46,385 bases of DNA from Cyanobacteriota bacterium (GTDB lineage Bacteria; Acidobacteriota; Vicinamibacteria; Vicinamibacterales; UBA2999): positions 1 through 46,385 of the forward strand of contig JAIEMQ010000063.1 in the NCBI GenBank assembly GCA_019752015.1, given 5' to 3'. The notes below the pieces were generated by a model, which made no database searches, had not been told where the DNA came from, and saw nothing but the letters and a program-made list of their open reading frames with translations. Within the stretch, counting starts at the first letter, position 1, and the number at the start of each line of letters is the position of its first letter. Position numbers and translations under genes: made by a program. Below are positions 10,601 through 18,437 of the stretch, in pieces.

Positions 10601-11014
10601 CCACTGACGATCACCGACGCTCAGGGCGCACGCTTGTACGGTGTCACGACCTCACGCGCGAATTGGGCGCCGGGGGCGACCGTTCAATCGGCACAGCTGT
10701 CTGGCTCCGTCAAAGACCGGCTCAATCGCTTCTTCGACACCGCGGCGTTCGTGCCGGCCGGAAACGTGTTCGGCAATACCGGACGCGGCATCCTGCGCGG
10801 CCCTGGACAAACCAACGTCGACATTTCCATAGGCAAGATGACCGCAGTCACGCAACGCGTTCGAGCCGAATTTCGTCTCGAAGCATTCAACGTGCTCAAT
10901 CTGACGAACTTCGAGAACCCGAATACCGAGATTACGTCCAGCACCTTCGGACAAATTACCGGCACGTCGAGCAATTCACGATTGATCCAAATGGGATTGC
11001 GCATACTCTATTGA
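7622..11014 (+). CDS. Oar-like TonB-dependent receptor (large)
   Basis: A 1130-residue outer-membrane receptor of the same Oar-like group as its upstream neighbour. Visible parts are a signal peptide ending near SHGSGQSQ, a carboxypeptidase-regulatory-like domain (GAISGFVEDATRGMLPGAVV), a plug (TKNYTQLLALSPGAAAS ... TLDGVDANNIHQ ... VIQEFKVQTSQYDAQSGRNG) and a barrel ending LIQMGLRILY. Start ATG at 7622 has AGGAG 7 nt upstream. It follows the 4715-7534 receptor by about 90 nt on the same strand, so co-transcription is likely. The two are not near-identical copies: length and plug sequences differ. The ligand is unknown. The 3' end converges with the DUF2934 gene after only 50 nt. Confidence 0.9.
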   Translation: MTTRIAVFTFAFICGIASHGSGQSQTTGAISGFVEDATRGMLPGAVVTAQHQGTGLTRTTVATETGSYALLLLPPGKYAVSFSLDGFQSRNYREITVNATERVSLNVTLSLAEVTTSVDVSAVAPLVQAETTALGRVIDERMIASLPLSTKNYTQLLALSPGAAASVADTAALGRGSINISSSGARVVANSFTLDGVDANNIHQNLASENTVGSNGAPVPSTEVIQEFKVQTSQYDAQSGRNGGASINVVTRTGTNQFRGVAYWNARRDAWNANTFFFNKTGTPRPVLRQNQGGATLGGPLRRDKTFFFFGYQGTRQVNGASLATSQRSLVLPPLSDVRTAQALGSIFGGQSGRNGGVAIAPDGSNINPVALALLNYKLPNGQYLIPSPQRAGAGVNYSVSIPALFEEAQATVNLDHNISSANRVSLRIFGANTPQTRPFSQGLNTPGFESRQDLKNRNIALTNVWIFGSRTLNEIRVGRARPTGEITGTAGPFLQDIGMTRVNAQTIPQIPGITVSGQFALGYGGSSPQTVSPTIWTLQDTLSLTRSSHTIRIGAEYRKYQTYQSEPIFRGSLNFLSFPDFLLGLPGGPDGNGTSVSNIQSANLASGVDGRDYRAFDASAFVQDDWRISPRLTANLGLRYDFMQFQSDRSGTTGNFDPRLYQPPPPGGQTSAGFVLPQEAPNPFNLPVVNSSLVDRNPARNFAPRVGVAYRLFERKSVVLRGGYGIFYERISNQMILQAGNTPNFRTSMSATGVDAAYASFQRPFLDIPPIEAHPRLPVLYAPPYSPTRPLLGGSPLDPLLSTPRLQQYSFNVQAELMANMLLEVGYVGSRGSYLPVKIQINQALLASPERPVNGITANTAANAVERVPFIGYSPNGLGQNQNSSSSRYNSLQTSVTKRLSRGLQFLASYTFARSVDNSSGSFGQTLATMSGDQRDMAQAWGPSDFDRRHRFVFSFAYEIPEWGGRWSDTAFGRKFFSGWQFSGVALTQGGTPLTITDAQGARLYGVTTSRANWAPGATVQSAQLSGSVKDRLNRFFDTAAFVPAGNVFGNTGRGILRGPGQTNVDISIGKMTAVTQRVRAEFRLEAFNVLNLTNFENPNTEITSSTFGQITGTSSNSRLIQMGLRILY

Positions 11015-11058
11015 TCGTCGAGGCGCTCGCTGTCGTCGTCGGTAAATGCGAGTCGAGT

Positions 11059-11165
11059 ATGAAGTCAATTGTTCTTTGCGTCGTCAGCGCCATGGTTTTC
11101 ACCGCGTCGAGCGCGGTCGCCCAGAGTCCCGCGGACTTCACCGGCGCGTGGCAGGCGAAGAATAC
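11059..11165 (+). pseudogene. Possible truncated 5' end of a secreted-protein gene (antisense to DUF2934 gene)
   Basis: Reading plus from ATG 11059 gives a very good signal peptide (MKSIVLCVVSAMVF then SSAVAQ) followed by PADFTGAWQAKN, the kind of start seen in small secreted proteins. After about 35 residues the reading frame continues to 11448, but only as the reverse complement of the DUF2934 gene and the 3' end of the M50 gene, so it is unlikely to be meaningful. I interpret it as a gene start cut off by a deletion junction near 11155-11165. It may instead be a chance antisense frame. Confidence 0.3.
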
Positions 11166-11385
11166 CAGGCCGACCACCGCGTACTTGTCGCTCGGCTTCG
11201 AGCCAGTCATCGAGGTCATGGCCATCCGCCTGGCCTCGGGCGAGATACCGTTCATAGGCGTACGCCGCGATCTGCGCGCAATCGATCTCACGCCCGGCAC
11301 CTGGCCCGACAACTGCGGGCTCATCAGGGTTCGAGAGGGGTGCTGGTTCGTCAGCGGACATTGGCTGATTCCTCTGCGTGGTCAT
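11065..11385 (-). CDS. DUF2934 domain protein
   Basis: A 106-residue protein with the DUF2934 signature IAAYAYERYLARGQADGHD followed by LDDWLEAE (about residues 39-68). DUF2934 is a short helical domain of unknown function common in Acidobacteriota and Proteobacteria. The start is well supported: GGAGGT precedes ATG 11385 by 5 nt. The C-terminal about 38 residues (rich in Arg and Gly, ending DDAKNN) are antisense to an apparent signal peptide on the other strand and may not be native sequence. The gene follows the M50 protease gene by 15 nt and is probably co-transcribed with it. Confidence 0.75.
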   Translation of the reverse strand: MTTQRNQPMSADEPAPLSNPDEPAVVGPGAGREIDCAQIAAYAYERYLARGQADGHDLDDWLEAERQVRGGRPGILRLPRAGEVRGTLGDRARRGENHGADDAKNN

Positions 11386-11400
11386 GTTTCACCTCCATGG

Positions 11401-12622
11401 TCACAAATATGGACAATCGAGCATCATGCCGCGCGCGGCGCCGGGTAACGGCAACACGATCAGCACTAACAGCACGAGCGCCGCCGCGCCAAGAGCGTAA
11501 CGCTTTGCGTCGGGCGGGGTCACATCATCGAGTGCCGGCATATGCGAGAAGCCGGCGACGAGCGTCACAATCAGCGCCCACATCAGCAGCCCCGGCCACA
11601 CGGTCAGGGCGAGCGCAAACATCAGCAGTACGGTGACCATGCTGATGATGCGTGCGTACCGCCGTCCGAAGAGGGCGTACGCAATGTGGCCTCCATCGAG
11701 CTGACCAACAGGCAGCAGGTTGAGCGCCGTGACGACCAGGCCGATCCACCCCGCGAGGGCCAGCGGCGAGAGCTGCACCACCGCGCCGGCCGCGTCGGAC
11801 AGGCTGCCGCCGTTCGCCAGTTGATACATCAGCGCGAACAGCACGGACATGCCGGCGTGCATCCCCTGCACGGCGTCGCGTGGACTCTGTTGGGTCCCTT
11901 CCAATCCGAAGTAGAGCGCAGGCAGCGCGACCACGAGACCGGCGAGCGGGCCCGCGATGCCGATATCGAAGACGGCGCGCCGGCTCTTGATCAGCTGCTT
12001 GATCTGGATAAACGCACCGAGGGTGCCGAGTCCCATCGGGACCGGGATGAAGTACGGCCAGGTGACATCGACACCGTGGCGCCGGGCCGCGACGAAATGG
12101 CCCATCTCGTGGACGCCGAGGATGCCGAGCAGCGCCGCCGCATACGGGATGCCCGCCGCAAATTGCGACGGATCGCTCCAGAGATTGACGCCACGGTGCA
12201 GGGCGCCCGCAAACACCGTGGTGACAACCGTCGCGGCAAACAGCGCAACGTTGATCCAGGGCGAGGAGCGGCGATGGACCGCCGCACCCACGGCCACCGG
12301 TAAGGCGAGCACCCTGACGACGTTCCGCCCGAGGGATTCGAGCAATGGGATTCGCCCTTCGCGCCTGAACGCAGGCTCGAGCCTGGCGAGCGTTGCACCG
12401 GCATTGGTGCGCAACCGTCCTTCGATTGCGGGCACGCCGCCATACGCGTAGTTACGTTCAACGGAAAGCACATCGCCGGCGGCCTCGGCCAGCGTCTTTG
12501 CGTCTGCAGCGGTCTGTTCCTGTGCCTCCGCCGCGGCGGCGCGCACGCATCCACGGCAGCAGAAACAACAGCAACAGCAGCACGGCGTCGGCGAGTCGAA
12601 GAGCACGTCTCGGTTGTCGCAT
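11401..12622 (-). CDS. Site-2-protease-like M50 metalloprotease (apparent frameshift near 5' end)
   Basis: An integral-membrane M50 zinc protease of the EGY1/cyanobacterial S2P type. An N-terminal soluble domain (LSVERNYAYGGVPAIEGRL) precedes membrane helices carrying HEMGHFVAARRHG (zinc motif) and, later, LLPVGQLDGGH (third-ligand Asp). The GPLAGLVVALPAL segment between them is also typical. The long open frame begins at a TTG (12648) and would read six Cys in a row in its first 30 residues. In another frame, ATG 12622 with AGGAGG 6 nt upstream gives MRQPRRALRLADAV then LLLLLFLLPWMRA, a convincing membrane leader. The true start is therefore 12622, with a one-base frame change at about 12525-12555 in a GC-only stretch. 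Sequencing error, pseudogene or recoding are all possible. It lies 42 nt after the Met-rich gene. Confidence 0.8.
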
Positions 12623-12664
12623 CGCGATCCTCCTGCGCAGGCCACCAACGACGAGTGGCCGCTG

Positions 12665-12997
12665 CTATTTCATGTCTTTGCCGTGCATCTTCTCCATCAT
12701 GTTCATCATGTTCATGCACATCTTCATGTGCTCACGCATGTCGGTCAGGGACTTTTCCGTCCGATCCAGGGCCGCTCGCATCTTGTTGACATCATTCGAA
12801 GCCTTGGCATCGGCGACCGTCGTCGCGAGTTGATCGAGTGATTTGGTCGTGGCCTGGCAGTGCTCGCGACAGCCTTTCATCATGTCGCCCATCGACATCT
12901 GGTCCATCTTCTGCGACGGCTTGGCTGTCTGTTGCGCCACGGCGGCGACACCGAGCAGCAGTGTGACGAGTGCGACTGCAATGGATTGCCTGATCAT
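12665..12997 (-). CDS. Met/His-rich small secreted protein (module copy A)
   Basis: A 110-residue exported protein. A signal peptide (IAVALVTLLLGVAAVAQQ) is followed by a helical mature part with GDMMKGCREHCQ and a C-terminal Met-rich tail (REHMKMCMNMMNMMEKMHGK). Clustered Met, His and Cys residues suggest soft-metal binding (Cu+, Ag+, Hg2+), but no named domain is recognised. It is a clear paralogue of the protein encoded at 28230-28849, which has the same GDMMNGCREHCQ motif and in addition a YHS domain. Start ATG 12997 has AAGGAG 8 nt upstream. Downstream the M50 gene follows on the same strand. Confidence 0.75.
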   Translation of the reverse strand: MIRQSIAVALVTLLLGVAAVAQQTAKPSQKMDQMSMGDMMKGCREHCQATTKSLDQLATTVADAKASNDVNKMRAALDRTEKSLTDMREHMKMCMNMMNMMEKMHGKDMK

Positions 12998-13207
12998 CTG
13001 TGTACTCCTTTATGAGTTTGTTGCACCGTTGTGATTCGATTTCTCCACTCCGTCGGCCTTTCGGAACACGGTGGCGTGCGCAGCCGGCATGGCGCCTCGA
13101 GACGCCGGTCTTCTGCCTGAACGTTTCTGGAACAGTTGAGATCTGCGGGCGACGTGCGCCACAGCCTGCATTGCGGTGTGCAAGCTGAAGAAAGAAAAGG
13201 CGAAGAA

Positions 13208-13594
13208 TTAGATCAGCAGGCTGGCGGCGAGGAGGTACTTCGGAACCCGAGTTGGACCCGGATGAGTCACCACGGCGTGACGAACGTGCGAGAACTGACG
13301 ATCCGATAGCGTTGCGGGCGGCAGAATGACCGCTGTTATCGAGTTCAGCACGGGAGCGGTGAGATCAACCCGCTGCTTGGTGGCAAGGAGCTGCTGGATC
13401 TGGGACGTCCCGCGGGCGCAGCAGTCGTGCTCGTCGCCCGATTTCGCGCACGCATGACCCATCGCCGCGCAACACGCCATCGCGGCTCCCGTCATCGCCG
13501 GCTCAGTCGTACAGCTCGCCGACAACGTCACCGAGAATGCCAGCATCAGCATCCACGTGATCGGCGCCGTCGTGCGTGACAGCCGTGTGCGCAT
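13208..13594 (-). CDS. Cys-rich small secreted protein, paralogue 1 of 3
   Basis: A 128-residue protein with a signal or anchor segment (APITWMLMLAFSVTLSASC) and a conserved core ACCAAMGHACAKSGDEHDCC, then a variable linker and a conserved C-terminal end (VPKYLLAASLLI). Two close paralogues lie at 29891-30274 and 43341-43706; all three keep the paired Cys blocks, the spacing and the PxYL-x-ASLLI-like end. Paired cysteines with His suggest metal or redox chemistry; no named family is recognised. The start at ATG 13594 has GAGG 5 nt upstream and a TTGACT/CACAAT promoter immediately before it. It is the distal gene of the module USP, ICMT-like, small membrane protein. Confidence 0.7.
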   Translation of the reverse strand: MRTRLSRTTAPITWMLMLAFSVTLSASCTTEPAMTGAAMACCAAMGHACAKSGDEHDCCARGTSQIQQLLATKQRVDLTAPVLNSITAVILPPATLSDRQFSHVRHAVVTHPGPTRVPKYLLAASLLI

Positions 13595-13603
13595 CGCAGC
13601 CTC

Positions 13604-13633
13604 ATTGTGGACGCGACGCACGTCGACAGTCAA
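13604..13633 (-). promoter_or_regulatory. Putative sigma-70 promoter of Cys-rich paralogue 1
   Basis: On the minus strand TTGACT (13633-13628) and CACAAT (13609-13604) are separated by 18 nt. The -10 is followed directly by GAGGCTGCG and the ATG at 13594. The same layout with 17-nt spacers occurs before both paralogues, which is the main reason to believe it. Confidence 0.5.
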
Positions 13634-13683
13634 CCTGAGCCGCACGACACTGAGAGGCGGGCAATGATGACAACGCGCGCGCA

Positions 13684-13806
13684 TCACATGTTCTTGTGAT
13701 CGTCTTTGCCGTTGCCGCGACGGTCATGCCGCATGAACAGCATCGGCAGACAGCAAAACACAAGAAACGCCGCCAATGCGATCCATAGCCAGGGAATTCC
13801 GTCCAT
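13684..13806 (-). CDS. Small single-helix membrane protein (module copy A)
   Basis: A 40-residue protein: a short N-terminus, one membrane helix (WLWIALAAFLVFCCLPMLFM) with a Cys-Cys pair and a Pro, then a basic/acidic His-containing tail (RHDRRGNGKDDHKNM). ATG 13806 has AAGGAG 7 nt upstream. Paralogues with the same helix pattern are encoded at 32346-32513 and, more distantly, 31340-31474. It sits 17 nt after the ICMT-like gene. Function unknown; a small partner for the membrane methyltransferase or a metal-responsive membrane peptide are guesses. Confidence 0.7.
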   Translation of the reverse strand: MDGIPWLWIALAAFLVFCCLPMLFMRHDRRGNGKDDHKNM

Positions 13807-13823
13807 AGTTAACTCCTTGCTTT

Positions 13824-14513
13824 TTAATGCCGGCGAGCCGCCACGGTCTCGTGACGATTCGACTCGTCGCGAGGGTGTGTAACGGACGGTTGAAACAGGT
13901 CGCGCCATTTATCCCATCGCGGGAAAAACATCGGAATACGCTGTCGATAGTCGATGTATTCCTCGCCGAATCGCTCAATCATGTGTCGCTCCTCCTTGCG
14001 CGCGAGCCCGACATACGCCAGCACGATCAACGGAAACGCCGCCAACGAAAAAATCGTCGGCCAGTGCACGACGCCTTCGCCAAACACAACGAGGAAGATG
14101 CCTGTGTACTGTGGGTGCCGGACAACCGCGTAGGGTCCGTCGGTCGCCATCCGGTTTTCCTTTCGCGCCCGATACACCTCGCGCCAGCCGCTGCTGATCA
14201 GCGCCACGCCAAAAAATGCGATGGCATACCCGATGGTCATCGAAATCAGCATCGCCGCCTGCGTTCCGGTGAGATAAATCCAGAGATTCTGATCCCAGAA
14301 TGGCCCGGACACATCCAGACCAAACCATCGCGTCAGGAAGTACAGCGTGATCGGAAAGCCATACATTTCCGCGTAGAACGCGATAATGAACGCCTGCACG
14401 ACGCCGGCACGCGCCCATTCCTTCCAGCTTTTTGGCACCACGAAGCGGTAGAAGAACCACGAGACGATGGCGATCGAAATCGCCGCCGCTGCCCAAAAGG
14501 TCTCCGGATTCAT
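13824..14513 (-). CDS. Isoprenylcysteine carboxyl methyltransferase-like (ICMT/PEMT fold) membrane protein
   Basis: A 229-residue multi-pass membrane protein. The C-terminal third has the ICMT/phospholipid methyltransferase signature DGPYAVVRHPQYTGIFL followed by EERHMIERFGEEYIDYRQR and IPMFFP, the SAM-binding motifs of this superfamily. About five membrane helices precede and surround it. Bacterial members methylate lipids or unknown acceptors; the substrate is not evident. The start codon overlaps the stop of the upstream universal stress protein gene by 4 nt (ATGA), so the two are translationally coupled. A truncated copy of its first 36 codons lies at 32579-32686, again next to a small membrane protein gene. 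Confidence 0.85.
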   Translation of the reverse strand: MNPETFWAAAAISIAIVSWFFYRFVVPKSWKEWARAGVVQAFIIAFYAEMYGFPITLYFLTRWFGLDVSGPFWDQNLWIYLTGTQAAMLISMTIGYAIAFFGVALISSGWREVYRARKENRMATDGPYAVVRHPQYTGIFLVVFGEGVVHWPTIFSLAAFPLIVLAYVGLARKEERHMIERFGEEYIDYRQRIPMFFPRWDKWRDLFQPSVTHPRDESNRHETVAARRH

Positions 14514-15460
14514 GACGGCACCCGCTCAATGGAGTCCGCGTCAGACGCCGGCTCAGCTCGCACGGTGAGGACCGGACAATCCGCTTCGCGAATAACGTGG
14601 CTTGTCGTCGAGCCGAACCAACGCTCCTTCGCGCCCTTGCCGTGCACGCCCATGACGATCAAATCGGCATTCGCGTCCGCCGCCAGGCGGAGGACCTCGC
14701 GATGCGCCTTGCCGATCGTGACGTGGTCCTCTACGGTAAACTCGCGACGAGCGGAATCCGGGATGATAGCGGCCAATTGCGTCGCCGCGTCCTGGGAGAG
14801 ATGGGCGCCATACTCAGGTACATTGAAATGAGCCGTCGCCCTCGGTAAGTCGCTGATGCCTTCGACAACGTGGAGCAGGATGATCGTCGCTTTTGTCTGT
14901 TTAGCGACGTCCAGTGCGTACTGCAATGCACGCATCGACGCGGGCGAAAAATCCATCGCGCAGAGGACGGCCTTGTATGGCGGCGGATTCGCGGCGGCGG
15001 ATCGCGTTTGCGGCGACACTGTCAGGACAGGTGTGCGCGTCGTTCGAAGCACCTTTTCCGTGACTGAGCCAATGACGAGACGGTCGAAGCCGCCGCGCCC
15101 GTGCGTGCCCATCACCACCAGATCGGCCGAAATCTCCTCGGCAAGCCGGACGATCTCTTTCGCTGGACCGCCTTCCCTGACGGCGAGTTCCGCAGAACCT
15201 TCAATTCCCAGCGACGTGGAGAAGCGGTTGAGCTCTTCGATGATGTCCTGGGGTTTCACGAGCGGTAGCGTCGGCACGTCGCCGTGAATTCCCGGCACCG
15301 GGCCCCACGGCAGCAGCGTGCTGTACACGTGAACGAGCGTGATCTGTGCGCCGTACCACTTCGCAGACGCCACAGCATGCTCCACCGCGCCCCTGGATGG
15401 CTCAGAAAAATCGATCGGGCACACAATGCGTTTGATGTCCACCATATCCCCTCGCGCCAT
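14510..15460 (-). CDS. Tandem universal stress protein (two UspA domains)
   Basis: A 316-residue cytoplasmic protein with two Usp domains. Domain 1 starts IKRIVCPIDFSEPSRGAVEHA and has the nucleotide-binding loop GTHGRGGFDRLVIGSVTEKV. Domain 2 has KAVLCAMDFSPASMRALQYA and GVHGKGAKERWFGSTTSHV. The G-2x-G-9x-G(S/T) pattern in both loops suggests ATP binding. ATG 15460 is preferred because GAGGAAG lies about 6 nt upstream; a second ATG at 15445 is possible. It follows a 42-codon gene by 8 nt and overlaps the ICMT-like gene downstream. Usp proteins typically act in stress and dormancy adaptation. Confidence 0.88.
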   Translation of the reverse strand: MARGDMVDIKRIVCPIDFSEPSRGAVEHAVASAKWYGAQITLVHVYSTLLPWGPVPGIHGDVPTLPLVKPQDIIEELNRFSTSLGIEGSAELAVREGGPAKEIVRLAEEISADLVVMGTHGRGGFDRLVIGSVTEKVLRTTRTPVLTVSPQTRSAAANPPPYKAVLCAMDFSPASMRALQYALDVAKQTKATIILLHVVEGISDLPRATAHFNVPEYGAHLSQDAATQLAAIIPDSARREFTVEDHVTIGKAHREVLRLAADANADLIVMGVHGKGAKERWFGSTTSHVIREADCPVLTVRAEPASDADSIERVPS

Positions 15461-15468
15461 GCTCTTCC

Positions 15469-15597
15469 TCATCGCCAGAAGAAGAAACTCAGAAGGGCCA
15501 AGATCCCGATTCCTATGCAGAACCACATCGGCCACATCCCACTCATAGTTCTATTGCGATCGCCACCGGAACCCGCTGATCCATGCATGTTGTCCAT
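15469..15597 (-). CDS. Small single-helix membrane protein, first gene of the stress module
   Basis: A 42-residue frame reading MDNMHGSAGSGGDRNR, then a hydrophobic helix (MWFCIGIGILALLSFFFW) and Arg as last residue. GGGGA stands 6 nt before ATG 15597, and the stop is 8 nt before the Usp start with the Usp ribosome-binding site in between. The spacing and membrane helix argue that it is real. No homology recognised; it resembles in size, but not in sequence, the 13684-13806 protein. Confidence 0.5.
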   Translation of the reverse strand: MDNMHGSAGSGGDRNRTMSGMWPMWFCIGIGILALLSFFFWR

Positions 15598-15683
15598 GAT
15601 TATCCCCGTCGGTGACCACGACCAGCACCTTCTTCTGGCGCCGGCCTTTCAGTACGTGACCCGGAACCCTGGATCGCGGAGGC

Positions 15684-16976
15684 TCACAGCCAACCGTGCA
15701 CAAATCCGGCCCGGCGCAACCCCGTGACGATGTAGGGGCAACGCCGCATCAGCCGCCAAACCAAGCCTGAGCGGTAATTCTCAATCATCGGCACATTGGG
15801 TCCCTGATTGAGACCGTAATGCACCGGGCATACCCAGCCCGACGCGCCTTCGGACTGCGCCGGGTATGTGGGATTGAAACTGCCGATGAAGCCATAGGGG
15901 GTTCTCGTCTCCGGATATACGTCCAGCCAATGCCGAATCGCCGGGAGGACAATCTCCGGCGCGAACGGCAGCGAGGCGATGACGCCCCACGGGGCCAGTG
16001 TGCCATCGTCGGGCCCGTCCGGCACGCCGCGAGCCCGGTATCCGAAGAAGTGACGATCGACCCCGTTGATCCGACGGGACTCCGGGCCGGGGCCATCGCC
16101 GGCCGTCAGGCCCCAAACCAATTTGCCATAGCCCTCGAATCCGAGCGGATTGCGCACCGCATGCTCCTGCTGGACGTAGGTCGCGCGCCGGCTGTTCTCG
16201 AAATAATCGATGCTCGTGCTGCGCATGAATGCGTCTTGAATGTCGCGAAAGTCGATCCACACATGCGAAAATTGGTGGATGAACAGCGGGCCGGCGTAGA
16301 GGAATTCGTGGCCATAGATCGTCTTCCAGGCGAAGCTCGACGTCCATGCCGTGTAACTGTGTTCAGGCAACGGATGCGTCGGTGAGCCAAGGCCCAGCAC
16401 GTACAGGATCAGCGCCTCGTCATAGCCCTCCCACCGGAACGCCAGAAAGCCGCTCTCCGGCATCCATCCGTGCGTGACCGTCGTCCCGCGGTCCTGCGCC
16501 CAGGTCCAATCCACGCGGCGATAGAGCGCGTCGGCGAGCGCCCGGATCTCCGCCTCGTCGTCCACTTCGCGGTCGAAATAGGCCGCGACAGTCAGCATGC
16601 CGGCCAGCAGGAACGTCGTGTCGATGGTCGACAGTTCGGACTGCCACGCTCGCCGCCCGGTTTGCATGTCGAGAAAGTGGTAATAGAACCCCTTGAAGCC
16701 GGTGGCGTCCGGCTCAGGTCCCTGGGGGCTGTTCGAGAAAAATCGCAGCGTGATCAGCGTGCGTTCGACGGCGGCCGCGCGCGGCCAGTAGCCACGTTCG
16801 ACGGCAACCGGATACCCCGCCAGCGCAAATCCGACGACTGCGATACTGGCTGCTGAACCCTCTTCTGTGCGGTCCGACACCAGGCCATTGACAGGATTCG
16901 TCTGGTCTACGAAGTACGCAAACAAATCCCTCTGCAGCGCCTCGAGCACGGCATCGTTGCTGGTTGGCGGGTTCAT
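15684..16976 (-). CDS. Glucoamylase-like (PF10091/GH144-type) carbohydrate-active enzyme
   Basis: A 430-residue (alpha/alpha)6-type enzyme. Recognisable segments are GLVSDRTEEGSAASIAVVGF, the STIDTTFLLAGML helix, HGWMPESGFL..RWEGYDEALILYVLGLGSPTHPLP, and near the C-terminus TPYGFIGSFNPT and NQGPNVPMIENYRSGLVW. These are hallmarks of the glucoamylase-like family PF10091, which includes GH144 endo-beta-1,2-glucanases; the substrate may be beta-1,2-glucan but this is not proven. No signal peptide is visible, so the enzyme may be cytoplasmic. Its ATG overlaps the GH39 stop by 4 nt (ATGA), so it is translationally coupled to that gene. Confidence 0.85.
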   Translation of the reverse strand: MNPPTSNDAVLEALQRDLFAYFVDQTNPVNGLVSDRTEEGSAASIAVVGFALAGYPVAVERGYWPRAAAVERTLITLRFFSNSPQGPEPDATGFKGFYYHFLDMQTGRRAWQSELSTIDTTFLLAGMLTVAAYFDREVDDEAEIRALADALYRRVDWTWAQDRGTTVTHGWMPESGFLAFRWEGYDEALILYVLGLGSPTHPLPEHSYTAWTSSFAWKTIYGHEFLYAGPLFIHQFSHVWIDFRDIQDAFMRSTSIDYFENSRRATYVQQEHAVRNPLGFEGYGKLVWGLTAGDGPGPESRRINGVDRHFFGYRARGVPDGPDDGTLAPWGVIASLPFAPEIVLPAIRHWLDVYPETRTPYGFIGSFNPTYPAQSEGASGWVCPVHYGLNQGPNVPMIENYRSGLVWRLMRRCPYIVTGLRRAGFVHGWL

Positions 16977-18436
16977 GACGTCGCACCTGTCTCTGGCGAC
17001 TCCGGCACGAACTCCACGGTGACGGTCGCGACCGCATGAGAGGGCAACACGAGATCCAGATGGATGACGCGCTCGGTGTAGGCGAAGGGCTGAGGTTCCT
17101 GCACCAGCCGAGAGGCCGCCTGCAGGCGTTCGATTTGGTCTGCGCTCAGGTAGTCGGGTTCGCCCATGTCGCGCCAAACGCGCTTGGCATTGGCGTGGTG
17201 CTCATCAATCCGCTCGAGGGTAATCCGCCGAGGGGTGCGCGCGCCGGTCAGCCGGACATAGATGTCCTGCGCCTCGATGGCATGACGCGGCAGGGCATGA
17301 TTGGCGAGCAGCACCGTGACCGCCGCCGGCTTCCGAATGACCCATGCATCCACGGTGTCGTGTAATCCGTCGACCCGCAAACGGTCCGTGCCGAGGCGGT
17401 GTAACAATTCAAAGGCGCGGTACGCCGGCTTCGCGATTCCGTGCAGGTTCAGCAGGCCGAAGCCGCCGTGAAAGGGCACGGACGGAAAATAGTTTTCTTC
17501 GAAGATGTCGGAAAACGTCCAGAAGCTGTAGCCTTCCACCAGATCGCTCGCTTCCAACACGGTTTTGACGATGAACGCGGCGGCGTACGGCTCGTCATGC
17601 CGCGGGTCCCGCGGATTCGAGGAGGTATTCCACTCCGTGTAATAGACGGGTCGCCCGCGGGCGCGGCGGTGCGTCCCTTGGACCTGCTCGCGCAAGATGC
17701 TTCGCCGGCTGTTCGCGAGTTGGGTCTCCGTATCCTGGCCTTCGTTTCCCAGCGCATCGGTCGGGTAATGATGCGTGCTCACGAAATCCGCGGGCAGTCG
17801 CTGTTGTTCGCAGAAATCGAGAAACTCTTCGACCCACTCGTTCTTCGCTGACGCGGGGCCGCCAACTCTCAGTTGTGCGTCCACCGCCTTGATCGCTTCC
17901 ACGGTGTGGCGGTACAACTCGAAGTACTCCTGCTGCGTGCCCGTCCAGAAGTCTTTGAGGTTCGGCTCGTTCCACACCTCGAAGAACCAGGTGCGCACCT
18001 CTTCGACGCCGTAGCGGCTGACCCAGTGCCTGACGAGCGTGCCCACGAGCGTCGCCCACTCCCCGAAATCCCGGGGTGGCGTGACGTTGGCGCGGTAACG
18101 AAACACCGTCGTGGAACCGGACGCCAGCGCCTCGGGCATGAAACTCAGCTCGACGAACGGTTTCATCCCGATTGACAGCAGAAAGTCTACGATCTGGTCG
18201 GCATTGAAGAAGGAATAGAGAAACTTGTCATTGTGGACGATCATGGTGCCCATGTCGTCGCACATCAGGCCATGAAAGCGGACGTGCCGAAAGCCTAGTT
18301 CCGCGCGACAGCGCGCCAACTGGGACTGCCAATCCGCGCGCAACGCGACCGGCGCGTGGTCGCTGCCGACCGTGTGCTCCCAGACATGCGTTAGCGGCCG
18401 GCCGGGCTCAGATAAATCGCAGATAAAAACCGGCAT
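16973..18436 (-). CDS. Glycoside hydrolase family 39 (beta-xylosidase-like)
   Basis: A 487-residue retaining glycosidase. The acid/base Glu is E157 in WFFEVWNEPNL and the nucleophile Glu is E268 in RPVYYTEWNTS; the 111-residue spacing fits clan GH-A, family 39. Further landmarks are FRHVRFHGLMCDDMG near the N-terminus and FVSTHHYPTDALGNEG. There is no signal peptide. Family members act on xylosides or iduronides. Start ATG 18436 has AGGAG 8 nt upstream and begins 1 nt after the SDR stop. With the SDR and the glucoamylase-like gene it forms a compact three-gene carbohydrate unit. Confidence 0.88.
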   Translation of the reverse strand: MPVFICDLSEPGRPLTHVWEHTVGSDHAPVALRADWQSQLARCRAELGFRHVRFHGLMCDDMGTMIVHNDKFLYSFFNADQIVDFLLSIGMKPFVELSFMPEALASGSTTVFRYRANVTPPRDFGEWATLVGTLVRHWVSRYGVEEVRTWFFEVWNEPNLKDFWTGTQQEYFELYRHTVEAIKAVDAQLRVGGPASAKNEWVEEFLDFCEQQRLPADFVSTHHYPTDALGNEGQDTETQLANSRRSILREQVQGTHRRARGRPVYYTEWNTSSNPRDPRHDEPYAAAFIVKTVLEASDLVEGYSFWTFSDIFEENYFPSVPFHGGFGLLNLHGIAKPAYRAFELLHRLGTDRLRVDGLHDTVDAWVIRKPAAVTVLLANHALPRHAIEAQDIYVRLTGARTPRRITLERIDEHHANAKRVWRDMGEPDYLSADQIERLQAASRLVQEPQPFAYTERVIHLDLVLPSHAVATVTVEFVPESPETGATS

Positions 18437-18437
18437 T

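Noticed and set aside
11065-11448. Plus-strand frame from the signal peptide through to 11448 as one 129-residue secreted protein
   Set aside because: Beyond about residue 35 it is only the antisense of a well-supported DUF2934 gene (strong ribosome site, domain signature) and of the M50 3' end.
12540-12600. Poly-Cys metal-binding N-terminus on the M50 protease
   Set aside because: The alternative frame gives a Leu-rich membrane leader with a better start codon and ribosome site.
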